This document shows, piece after piece, positions 1 to 6,873 of a DNA stretch of 43,025 nt. The notes under the pieces are model-generated. The model was given only the letters and a program-made list of their open reading frames with translations, searched no databases and was not told where the DNA came from. This stretch comes from Nocardia mexicana NBRC 108244 (GTDB lineage Bacteria; Actinomycetota; Actinomycetes; Mycobacteriales; Mycobacteriaceae): assembly GCF_001613165.1 (NCBI RefSeq), contig NZ_BDBV01000118.1, positions 1-43,025 of the forward strand. The letters run 5' to 3'. Every line of letters starts with the position of its first letter. The stretch's first letter is position 1. Position numbers and translations under genes: made by a program.

Positions 1-13
1 AGCTCGCCCTTCA

Positions 14-73
14 CGCACCCCGCGCCTGTTCCCGCACCGGTTGCAGAGGGTGCGGGAGCGTGCACGGGGTGCG
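14..73. repeat. Nested GC-rich hairpin, family also seen near 11.6 kb
   Basis: An outer inverted repeat CGCACCCCG (14-22) pairs with CGGGGTGCG (65-73), and an inner one CCCGCACC (31-38) pairs with GGTGCGGG (49-56). The same words recur at 11579-11651, so this is probably a dispersed intergenic palindrome that may also act as a terminator for a gene left of the window. The remainder of 1-220 shows no gene that I can support. Confidence 0.55.
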
Positions 74-220
74 GCGTGGGGGCAGGGGTGCGATGGGGCG
101 GGTTCGGGTGTGGCTGTCCTGCAATCTTATTGCGTTGTGATCGGTATCGGGTGGGTGTAATCGGGGCCGGTCGAGTGGCGATATGGGGGCAATGGGGATC
201 GCGACCGGAGGTCGACTGCG

Positions 221-1048
221 ATGCGGATGTGCAGGGCGCTGCAGGTGGTGCTGGTGGGTGGCGCGATGGTGGTCGTGGCCGCCTGTGGGGCGAACGGGTC
301 GGAGTCGGTGGGCGGTCGGTCGTCGGCGGCCACCGGGATTTCCCGGACGAGTCTGGAGGCGCACGACGGGGTGACGGTGAGCGGGCTCGCGGTGCCGCCG
401 ACTCCCCGGACGGGCGGGCCGATCTCTGTGCGGCCCGCCCCTCCGGGGGAGCCGCCCGCGCCGCCGGATCGGTCCGGCACGGTGATCCTCCGGACGGTCA
501 CGCTGTCGGGGATCGCGGTGCCGTATGTTCCCGTCGACCTGCGGCTGGTGCGGCCGTGCGATCCGGCCGGGCACGACATCGCGGAGGGCACGCCGGAGGT
601 GCGTCGCTGGGATGCGACGACGGATGCCAACGGACAGGCCGTCTTCGCGGTTCCGACCGGTTGCTTCCGCTTCGGGATGGATCCGCCGGCGGGCACGAAC
701 CCGGTGCCGGAGGGGCTGCACAGCCTGTTCGTCGAGTCACCGCGGCAGACGGTGTACGGGCTGTTGCGATTCCAGGATCCGGCCCCCGACCCGGTCTGCG
801 CCCCGCAGACGATCGTGCACGATCTGGGCGTGGGGCCGCCCTTGGACCGGGCGCCCGCGACGGTCGGTGAATGCGACGGCTACTGGGCGGTCATCGCGTG
901 GGACGTCCCGGGCGACAGTCAGCGCATCGTGCGCCACGGCGACGGCGGCTGGACCACCTACGTCGTCTTCCCCCACGACAGATGCTGGCGCACAGCCGAA
1001 TCCGATGGTGCACCCGCCGTCCTGCGCAAATACTTCCAAGCCTGCTGA
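221..1048 (+). CDS. Putative secreted lipoprotein, function unknown
   Basis: The 275-residue product begins with a short basic n-region and a hydrophobic stretch ending in the lipobox V-V-A-A-C, with the lipidated cysteine at residue 22, so it should be exported and anchored to the outer face of the membrane. A Gly/Ser-rich linker follows. The mature part contains a section resembling a carboxypeptidase-regulatory or transthyretin-like beta-sandwich (residues about 85-150, including a D-A-N-G-Q-A-V-F segment), but I cannot assign a family. The ATG at 221 is preceded by GGAGG at a good distance, which supports this start over the upstream in-frame possibilities. It converges on the GntR gene, with a palindromic repeat between them. 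No function is proposed. Confidence 0.75.
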   Translation: MRMCRALQVVLVGGAMVVVAACGANGSESVGGRSSAATGISRTSLEAHDGVTVSGLAVPPTPRTGGPISVRPAPPGEPPAPPDRSGTVILRTVTLSGIAVPYVPVDLRLVRPCDPAGHDIAEGTPEVRRWDATTDANGQAVFAVPTGCFRFGMDPPAGTNPVPEGLHSLFVESPRQTVYGLLRFQDPAPDPVCAPQTIVHDLGVGPPLDRAPATVGECDGYWAVIAWDVPGDSQRIVRHGDGGWTTYVVFPHDRCWRTAESDGAPAVLRKYFQAC

Positions 1049-1070
1049 GCGGAACCCACCGTCGCTGTAG

Positions 1071-1095
1071 ATTCCGGCCGAGAGCGTGCCGGAAT
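1071..1095. repeat. Dispersed ATTCCGGC/GCCGGAAT palindrome, copy 1
   Basis: Arms ATTCCGGC (1071-1078) and GCCGGAAT (1088-1095) are perfect inverted repeats around the 9-nt loop CGAGAGCGT, followed by GACG. The same element recurs near 21.4, 33.5-33.8 and 39.4 kb. It lies between two convergent genes and could also terminate transcription. Confidence 0.7.
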
Positions 1096-1115
1096 GACGA
1101 TGTGGCGTCGGAGGA

Positions 1116-1775
1116 TTATGCCCGGATGGTCAGGCGTTCGACGGCGTCGTGCATGTGGTCGACCAGGAGTTTGCGGGCGCGGCCGGGGGCGCCGGAGCCG
1201 ATGGCCTCGCGCAGGTCGGTGTGTTCCTGCACCTGGACGAAGACGTCCGGGTACGTGGTTTCCAAGGCGCCCAGGCACATTCGGGTCTCGATGAACAGGG
1301 TGCGCGCGGCGCGGGCGAGGCGGGGGCTCCCGGCGCTGTCCACCAGCGCCTCGTGAAAGGCGTGGTCGGCATCGGAAACACCCGCCGGGTCGCCGTTTTC
1401 GGCGCAGGCGCGCATCGCGGAGACGCTGGGTTCCAGTGCGTCATAGGCGATCTCGCGACGGCCGTCGAGGATGAGCTCGAGCGCGCCGCCCTCGAGCGCG
1501 GTGCGCGACCGGTAGACGTCGAGCACGTCGTCGAGGGTGAGCTCGATGACGAAGATCCCGCGGTGCCGGATGCTGTGCAGCAGCCCCTCGGACACCAGCC
1601 GCTGCATCGCCTCGCGCACCGGCCCGCGCGACACGTCGAATTGCGTTGCGAGATCGGCCTCCACCAGCTGGGCACCCGGTTCCAGGGTGCCGCGCATGAT
1701 GGCCGTGCGCAGCCGGTCGGCAATCATCTCCGCGGTGGATTGCCGATTCACCGGCTCGAATTCAATGACCGGCAT
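1116..1775 (-). CDS. GntR-family (FCD/FadR subfamily) transcriptional regulator
   Basis: The 219-residue product has an N-terminal winged helix-turn-helix (residues about 10-75; the segment with L-A-T-Q-F-D-V-S-R-G-P-V-R-E-A is the GntR recognition region) and a C-terminal all-helical FCD ligand-binding domain (about 85-212) with the D-H-A-F-H metal/ligand motif. Its start overlaps the end of the upstream racemase gene by 14 nt, so it is the last gene of a three-gene minus-strand operon and probably translationally coupled. FCD regulators usually respond to small organic acids. The palindromes ATTGT-NN-ACAAT in the two divergent promoter regions at 3.3 and 8.2 kb are the obvious candidate operators for this protein (inference). 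Whether it represses or activates cannot be told from sequence. Confidence 0.9.
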   Translation of the reverse strand: MPVIEFEPVNRQSTAEMIADRLRTAIMRGTLEPGAQLVEADLATQFDVSRGPVREAMQRLVSEGLLHSIRHRGIFVIELTLDDVLDVYRSRTALEGGALELILDGRREIAYDALEPSVSAMRACAENGDPAGVSDADHAFHEALVDSAGSPRLARAARTLFIETRMCLGALETTYPDVFVQVQEHTDLREAIGSGAPGRARKLLVDHMHDAVERLTIRA

Positions 1776-2505
1776 GAATCAGCCTTTCCGAGAACAGCTT
1801 ACCGAGCGCGTCCGAAATCGGCTCGGCCCCGGGCGAATACCCGGCGATCCGGATGCCCTCCCAGATGGTGACCTGGTTCGCGGTGAGCACCGGCTTGCCG
1901 AGCGTAGCCTCCAGCTCCGGCAGCACCGATACGGTGTGCATCGCGGTGTCGGGGATCAGCAGCGCCTCGGCGTCCGGATGATCGTTGGCGGCAGCCAGTT
2001 TCAGCACCTGCTCGTCGGTCAGCGTGCCCACCTCGGCCGCGGTGTCGATATCCGCTGCCGACATCGACAGCACCCGGATGCCTTCGGCACCGAGGAAATC
2101 GACGAACAGCCCCGAGACGTCGTCGGGATAGCTGGCACACACCGCCACCGACGAGATGCCCAGTGCCCGAGCGGCATTGACGAAGGCGAAGCTGGTGCTC
2201 GACGCGGGCACCCCGGCCGCCTCGCCCAGCCCGCGCACCTGCTCGCGCGCCCCTTCCGGCCCGTACACGAAGCTGCCCGAGGTGCAGGCCCACACCACCG
2301 CGCTCGGCCGGTGCTCGGCGAGCAGTTCGGCGCCGTGGCGCAGCTTCTCGGGGCTGCCGAGGTCGAGCAGTTCGGGGACGGCGTGCAGGTCGGTGCCGTA
2401 GATGTGGGCGACCCGCAGGTCCGCGCCGAGCAGCTCGGCCGCACGCGGGAAGTCGTCCTCGGCGGCGTGGTCCGGGTAGATGAAACCGATGGCGGGTGTC
2501 TGCAT
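1762..2505 (-). CDS. Asp/Glu racemase / maleate isomerase-family protein lacking the second catalytic Cys
   Basis: This 247-residue protein belongs to the maleate cis-trans isomerase / arylmalonate decarboxylase branch of the Asp/Glu racemase superfamily, whose members use two cysteines, or one in the decarboxylases. The first catalytic cysteine is visible at residue 74 in W-A-C-T-S-G-S-F. The second half, where a Cys-Thr-Asn type motif is expected, reads I-P-D-T-A-M-H-T, with Asp186 at the cysteine position. It therefore cannot run the ordinary two-cysteine reaction, but might use one cysteine as arylmalonate decarboxylase does, or serve as a partner of the intact paralogue 10 nt upstream. 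GGGGAAT precedes the ATG. The substrate is unknown. Confidence 0.85.
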   Translation of the reverse strand: MQTPAIGFIYPDHAAEDDFPRAAELLGADLRVAHIYGTDLHAVPELLDLGSPEKLRHGAELLAEHRPSAVVWACTSGSFVYGPEGAREQVRGLGEAAGVPASSTSFAFVNAARALGISSVAVCASYPDDVSGLFVDFLGAEGIRVLSMSAADIDTAAEVGTLTDEQVLKLAAANDHPDAEALLIPDTAMHTVSVLPELEATLGKPVLTANQVTIWEGIRIAGYSPGAEPISDALGKLFSERLIHAGH

Positions 2506-2515
2506 GGTGATTCCC

Positions 2516-3259
2516 CTAGAAGACGTCCTGGAGCCACTTTCCGGGCCCCATCATGGGTAGTTTCATGCGGCCCAGGCACGCCCACATGGTGAGCTGGTTC
2601 GCGGTGAGCACCGGCTTGCCGAGGGCCTGTTCGAGCGGTTCCACGAGGTCGTAGGTGGGCAGGTTGGTGCAGCTGACGAAGATCGCCTGGGACTGCGGGT
2701 CGTCGGCGTTGATGATGCGCTCGGCGATGGTGCGGTAGCTGACCTTCCAGATGCCGCCGCCGAGCCCCAGGTGGTCGGAGCGGATGACCTCGCAGCCGAC
2801 CTCGCCGAGAAATTCGTGCAACTTGCGGGTGAGGATCTCGTCGTAGGGCGTGAGGACCGAGATCCGGCTCAGCTCCAGCTTGCGGATCGCCTCGACCAGC
2901 GCGCCGGAGGTGGTCACCGCGTCCGGGGCGCCCGCCGCGCAGATCGCGTCGACCAGTGACTGTTCGTAGTCCAGCCCCTTGATGAAGCTGCCGGAGGAGC
3001 ACAGGTAGGCGATCACCTCCGGGTCGACGTGCAGCACGTCGCGGGTGGCGGCGGTGAGGTGTGCCGCGTTCGACACCAGCTCCGCCATCGCCACCGAGAC
3101 CGGCACCGGCTCGTAAGGCGTGCGGGCCAGGTGCAGGCTCACCTCCAGCGGCGCCCATCGCCACAGTTCACGCTCCAGGGCCAGGTCGAACGGCGCGATG
3201 ATCCCGATGCCCCGCTGTGCCACGGGCCCGTCGATATCGGGAAAATTCAGGTCCACCAC
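2516..3259 (-). CDS. Maleate isomerase / Asp-Glu racemase-family protein with both catalytic cysteines
   Basis: This is the paralogue of the next gene and the first of the regulator operon. Both active-site cysteines are present: C87 in Y-L-C-S-S-G-S-F and C197 in F-V-S-C-T-N-L-P-T, spaced as in maleate isomerase. Known relatives interconvert maleate and fumarate, racemise amino acids or hydantoins, or decarboxylate arylmalonates, so the substrate is open. The frame is open to a GTG at 3298, but AGAGGGG lies just upstream of the GTG at 3259. The product from 3259 is 247 residues, exactly the length of its paralogue, so I prefer that start. Transcription probably begins near 3310 from a promoter overlapping the GntR-type palindrome. 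Confidence 0.85.
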   Translation of the reverse strand: MVDLNFPDIDGPVAQRGIGIIAPFDLALERELWRWAPLEVSLHLARTPYEPVPVSVAMAELVSNAAHLTAATRDVLHVDPEVIAYLCSSGSFIKGLDYEQSLVDAICAAGAPDAVTTSGALVEAIRKLELSRISVLTPYDEILTRKLHEFLGEVGCEVIRSDHLGLGGGIWKVSYRTIAERIINADDPQSQAIFVSCTNLPTYDLVEPLEQALGKPVLTANQLTMWACLGRMKLPMMGPGKWLQDVF

Positions 3260-3305
3260 GACGGCCCCTCTCGCGTTCAGCCAGGCAATCCTCCGCACAC
3301 GATCG

Positions 3306-3344
3306 GATTGTTGACAATCATACGATGCGTTTCTAGCCTGTCAA
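3306..3344. promoter_or_regulatory. Divergent promoters overlapping a GntR-type palindromic operator
   Basis: GATTGT-TG-ACAATC (3306-3319) is an inverted repeat with 6-bp arms. On the plus strand TTGACA (3311-3316) and TAGCCT (3334-3339) are 17 bp apart, and the GTG of the dehydrogenase lies 6 nt after the -10, giving a leaderless transcript. On the minus strand TTGACA (complement of 3339-3344) and TATGAT (complement of 3317-3322) are 16 bp apart and drive the racemase-GntR operon. The palindrome covers the plus-strand -35 and touches the minus-strand -10, so one bound regulator could control both. The same core occurs at 8182-8193. Confidence 0.7.
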
Positions 3345-3345
3345 T

Positions 3346-4311
3346 GTGGTTGAGGGCCAAATAGTCACCGTCCTTCACGATGGCACCAGGCCCGATGCGG
3401 GGCTCATGCGACCGGTGGCCGAGCGGGCAACCGTCCGCTACGCCGACTCGCAGGAGCTCCCCGATGCGTTGCGTGGTGCCGACGTGTTGTTCGTGTACGA
3501 CTTCACCAGTACAGCTGTCCCCGGGGCATGGCCGGCGGCGGACCGGTTGCGTTGGGTGCATGTGGGTGCCACGGGTGTGGACTCGGTGATGTTCGACGAG
3601 CTGATCGACAGCGACGTCGTCGTCACCAACACCCGCGGCATCTTCGACATGCCGATCGCCGAGTACGTGCTCGCGCAGATCCTGAACTTCGCCAAGGATC
3701 TGCCCGAATCGTGGCGGCTGCAGCAGGAGCATCGGTGGCAGCACCGGGAGTCCGAGCGGCTCGCCCGCGCCACGGTACTCGTCGTGGGCACCGGATCCAT
3801 CGGCCGGGCCATCGCCCGCATGCTGCGGGCGGTCGGGATGGACGTGCGCGGACTGGGGCGGCGCCCGAGCGCCGACGACCCGGACTTCGGCACGATAGGT
3901 ACCGATCTGCACGCCGAGCTGCCGGGCGCCGACTATGTCGTCGCCGTGGCGCCGCTCACACCGCAGACGCGCCACCTGTTCGACGCGCGGGCATTTGCCG
4001 CCATGAAGCCGCATTCCCGTTTCGTCAATGTCGGTCGTGGGGAACTAGTAGTGACAGACGATCTCGTCGCCGCGCTGCGCAACGGCAGCATCGCGGGTGC
4101 GGCGCTCGATGTCGTCGATCCCGAGCCGCTGCCGCCGGGGCACGCGCTGTGGGATCTGCCGAACGTCCAACTCACCCCCCACAATTCCGGTGATGTCGTC
4201 GGATGGCGCGGTGATCTCGTCGCCGCGTTCGCCGAAAATTTCCGGAAGTGGATCGACGGTCGGCCACTGGAGAACGTGGTCGACAAGAGGCTGGGGTACG
4301 TCCCCAGCTGA
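3346..4311 (+). CDS. D-2-hydroxyacid dehydrogenase (NAD-dependent)
   Basis: The 321-residue protein has the two-domain architecture of D-isomer-specific 2-hydroxyacid dehydrogenases. The nucleotide-binding motif G-T-G-S-I-G is near residue 146, followed by the catalytic Arg in N-V-G-R-G-E-L-V, a Glu in D-P-E-P-L-P-P and the catalytic His in T-P-H-N-S-G. Family members reduce 2-keto acids to D-2-hydroxy acids or the reverse; the native substrate is not evident. The GTG start has no Shine-Dalgarno but sits 6 nt after an excellent -10, so translation is probably leaderless. The amidase gene follows after 14 nt in the same operon. Confidence 0.88.
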   Translation: MVEGQIVTVLHDGTRPDAGLMRPVAERATVRYADSQELPDALRGADVLFVYDFTSTAVPGAWPAADRLRWVHVGATGVDSVMFDELIDSDVVVTNTRGIFDMPIAEYVLAQILNFAKDLPESWRLQQEHRWQHRESERLARATVLVVGTGSIGRAIARMLRAVGMDVRGLGRRPSADDPDFGTIGTDLHAELPGADYVVAVAPLTPQTRHLFDARAFAAMKPHSRFVNVGRGELVVTDDLVAALRNGSIAGAALDVVDPEPLPPGHALWDLPNVQLTPHNSGDVVGWRGDLVAAFAENFRKWIDGRPLENVVDKRLGYVPS

Positions 4312-4325
4312 AAGGGAATTCAGCC

Positions 4326-5726
4326 ATGGCCCACCCAGATATCGATATCCCCACCGAACCGGCCGCGATGACCGCGGTCGAGCTGGTCACCGCCTATTCG
4401 GCCGGCGCGTTGTCGCCCGTCGAGGCGACGCAGGCCGTGCTCGACGCGATCGCCGAGCGCGACGGTGAGCTGAACGCATTCTGTCTGGTGGATCCCGAAC
4501 GCGCGCTGATGCAGGCCAAGGAGTCCGAGGCGCGCTGGCACTCGGGTCACGTGCAGGGACTGCTGGACGGCGTGCCGATTTCGATCAAGGACATCTTCCT
4601 CACCGAGGGCTGGCCGACGCGCCGCGGATCCACCTCCATCGAGCCCGATGTGCCGTGGCCGCTGGACAGTCCGGTCACCGCCCGGCTGCGCGAGGACGGA
4701 CTGGTGTTCCTGGGCAAGACGACCACGCCGGAGCTGGCGTGGAAGGCGGTCACCGACAGCCCGCTCGCCGGTATCACGCGCAATCCGGTGGACCCGTCCA
4801 AGACCTGCGGCGGCTCCTCGGGCGGCAGCGCGGTGGCGGTGGCGGCCGGGATGGGACCGCTCTCCGTCGGCACCGACGGCGGTGGCAGCGTGCGCATTCC
4901 GGCGTCGTTCTGCGGTGTCGTCGGATTCAAGCCGACGCACGGGCGGATTCCGCTGTACCCGGCCAGCCCGTTCGGGCCGCTGGCGCATGCGGGGCCGCTG
5001 ACCCGCACCGTCGAGGACGCGGCGCTGCTGATGGACATTCTGTCGCTGCAGGATCCGCGCGATCCCACGGCGCTGGCGCCCACCATCACCACCTTCCGCG
5101 GCCAGCTGCAGCGCGATGTACGCGGGGCGACCGTCGCGTACTCGGCCACCCTCGGCTACGTCGACGTCGATCCCGAGGTGGCGGCCGTGGTGGAGGACGC
5201 GGTGCGGCAGCTGGGCGACGCGGGGCTGCGGGTGGTGACCGCCGATCCGGGCTTCAGCGATCCGCTCGAGGCGTTCGAGGACATGTGGGCGGCGGGGGCG
5301 GCGACGATGCTGTCCAAGTTCCCCGAGGGCAGCCGCGAGCGTGTCGATCCGGGGCTGGGGGAGGTCTGGGACCGGGGCGCGAGCCTCGATGCCGTCTCGT
5401 ATCTGGACGCGCGCGGCGTCGCGGCGGAGGTCGGCATCGTGATGGGCGCCTTCCACACCGCCTACGACGTCCTGATCACGCCGACCATGCCGATCCGGCC
5501 GTTCGAGGCCGGGCACGACGTGCCCCCGGGCAGCGGGCTGCGCAGTTGGCCGCAGTGGACCCCGTTCACCTACCCGTTCAACCTGACCCAGCAGCCCGCG
5601 ATCAGCATTCCGGTCGGGACCACGAAGGACGGGCTGCCGGTGGGCCTGCAGATCGTGGGCCCGCGCCACTCCGACGACCTGGTCCTCGCACTGGCCCGGT
5701 TCGCGGAAACGGTTCTGGCGGGCTGA
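4326..5726 (+). CDS. Amidase signature-family hydrolase
   Basis: This 466-residue protein carries the full amidase signature with the Ser-cisSer-Lys triad: Lys88 in S-I-K-D, Ser164 in C-G-G-S-S-G-G-S and nucleophile Ser188 in G-T-D-G-G-G-S-V-R, with the 24-residue spacing typical of the family. It should hydrolyse a carboxamide (or carbamate) to acid plus ammonia or amine. The ATG at 4326 is preceded by AAAGGGA at good spacing. It is the second gene of the operon started by the hydroxyacid dehydrogenase and ends 16 nt from a convergent secreted-protein gene. As the only C-N hydrolase in the cluster it is the likely entry enzyme (inference); family membership alone does not predict the substrate. 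Confidence 0.9.
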   Translation: MAHPDIDIPTEPAAMTAVELVTAYSAGALSPVEATQAVLDAIAERDGELNAFCLVDPERALMQAKESEARWHSGHVQGLLDGVPISIKDIFLTEGWPTRRGSTSIEPDVPWPLDSPVTARLREDGLVFLGKTTTPELAWKAVTDSPLAGITRNPVDPSKTCGGSSGGSAVAVAAGMGPLSVGTDGGGSVRIPASFCGVVGFKPTHGRIPLYPASPFGPLAHAGPLTRTVEDAALLMDILSLQDPRDPTALAPTITTFRGQLQRDVRGATVAYSATLGYVDVDPEVAAVVEDAVRQLGDAGLRVVTADPGFSDPLEAFEDMWAAGAATMLSKFPEGSRERVDPGLGEVWDRGASLDAVSYLDARGVAAEVGIVMGAFHTAYDVLITPTMPIRPFEAGHDVPPGSGLRSWPQWTPFTYPFNLTQQPAISIPVGTTKDGLPVGLQIVGPRHSDDLVLALARFAETVLAG

Positions 5727-5742
5727 GTCCGGCGAGCGCGGC

Positions 5743-6132
5743 CTACGGCAATGCGTTGGCGATGGTGACCTGGATGTCGCAGATCGTGTTGGGGAGCCAG
5801 TCGTAGGCCGCGGCCGAACCGCCGCCCAGCGGTCGATCCGCCTGGTTGCAGACATACCTGCCGCGCTTGTCGTACTGGCTGCAGTAGTTGGCCGTGCATT
5901 GCGTGGACAGGCCCTGGTAAACGGGCGTCACGGACGGAGCAGCTTCCGGCGTGCCCTGCGGTGTCATCTCGATGGCGTTCCCGGCCGCGAGGTCGGTCGT
6001 GATATCGGCGGTGGCGGCGCCGGTGCCGACGGCGAGCGCTGCCGCGGCGGCGACCGAGACGAATGCGGGTGCGACGAAGCGACGGGCGAGCCGGTGTGCG
6101 CGGCGTGAACGGTCGAGAGGGCGTATGTGCAT
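5743..6132 (-). CDS. Small secreted Cys-containing protein, unknown function
   Basis: From the ATG at 6132 the product is 129 residues. It has an Arg-rich n-region, a long Ala/Val hydrophobic segment and a probable A-x-A type cleavage after about residue 42, giving a mature protein of roughly 85 residues with four cysteines that could form two disulfides. The ATG at 6132 has AGGAGG upstream and is preferred to the longer frame that opens at 6183. The gene interrupts the catabolic island between convergent and co-oriented units and is not obviously part of the pathway. I do not recognise a family. Confidence 0.7.
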   Translation of the reverse strand: MHIRPLDRSRRAHRLARRFVAPAFVSVAAAAALAVGTGAATADITTDLAAGNAIEMTPQGTPEAAPSVTPVYQGLSTQCTANYCSQYDKRGRYVCNQADRPLGGGSAAAYDWLPNTICDIQVTIANALP

Positions 6133-6311
6133 GGCGATTCCACCTCCTGCCGGGCGGCACCCGGCGGCCGAGCCAGTGATCATCGCCGTCCGACTCTAGC
6201 CGCCGGAGCGCGTCCGAGGGTGCCTCGAAAACTATTGCGGCCCAATTTGTTCAGAGTCACAGTTGCGCCATGCGCTTCCGGAAATAGTTGGGGGATCCGT
6301 GCCGGAAATAG

Positions 6312-6345
6312 GTGAGGCCTCACCGGGGTGACGGTGAGGCCTCAC
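6312..6345 (-). terminator. Probable terminator of the aminotransferase-DUF3830 operon
   Basis: GTGAGGCCTCACC (6312-6324) and GGTGAGGCCTCAC (6333-6345) form a perfect 13-bp stem with an 8-nt loop. It begins 17 nt beyond the DUF3830 stop and is followed on the minus strand by TATTTCC. Each arm contains the self-complementary GTGAGGCCTCAC. A short word, CCGGAAATAG, also occurs twice just beyond it on the plus-strand left side. Confidence 0.65.
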
Positions 6346-6362
6346 TGGGAGCAGCTGCGGGT

Positions 6363-6863
6363 TCAGTCGGATTCCCGTGCGAAGGAGAGGGTTTCGCCCT
6401 CCACTCCGCGCAGCCACAGCGTGTTGCAGGCTGCGGCGATATCGGTGAGGCCGTCTTCGATGGTGGCGAAGACGTTGCCGGGGACCCAGCCCTGGTCCCC
6501 GTTGATCAGGAGATTGTTGCGGCCGTAGAACAGCGCGAGATCCGTTGCGCCCTGGGCGTGGTGGGCCTCGGAACCGGGCTCGTAGCCGTAGGCCGGGTTG
6601 CCGATCTCCCACGGTTCGAAGTCGAACAGGCATACGTCACCGGGAATCGGTGTGACGGTGGGGTTTTCGCGGTGCGGTGCCGCGACGATGCGCGGCACCA
6701 GCGTGTATACCTCGTTGCGGGCGTACTTGGCGTGGAAGGCATCGCCCTCCTGCGGCAGCGCGTCCCAGACCGCCGCGCAGGTGAGCGGCGCCTCGGCCTC
6801 CAGCAGGCGGGCGCGGCAGCGCACCCCGGCCTTGGTGAGGGTGATCGTGATGTAGCGGGCCAT
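6363..6863 (-). CDS. DUF3830-family (cyclophilin-like) protein
   Basis: This 166-residue protein looks like the DUF3830 family, predicted to have a cyclophilin-like beta-barrel (assigned from recalled family features such as the opening I-T-I-T-L-T-K-A-G and the A-V-W-D-A-L-P segment; not searched). There is no signal peptide. Related cyclophilin-like domains occur in 5-oxoprolinase and allophanate-type hydrolases, but no enzymatic role is established here to my knowledge. It follows the aminotransferase by 10 nt and is surely co-transcribed. Its constant companions in this island (amidase, transaminase, racemases) suggest a role in binding or turning over an amide or lactam intermediate (inference). 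Confidence 0.7.
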   Translation of the reverse strand: MARYITITLTKAGVRCRARLLEAEAPLTCAAVWDALPQEGDAFHAKYARNEVYTLVPRIVAAPHRENPTVTPIPGDVCLFDFEPWEIGNPAYGYEPGSEAHHAQGATDLALFYGRNNLLINGDQGWVPGNVFATIEDGLTDIAAACNTLWLRGVEGETLSFARESD

Positions 6864-6873
6864 CGGCGTCTCC

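Noticed and set aside
4326..5726. Maleamate amidohydrolase feeding a maleate isomerase (nicotinate pathway)
   Set aside because: Known maleamate amidases are cysteine hydrolases of the isochorismatase fold, while this is a Ser-Ser-Lys amidase-signature protein, and no nicotinate hydroxylase or ring-cleavage genes are present.
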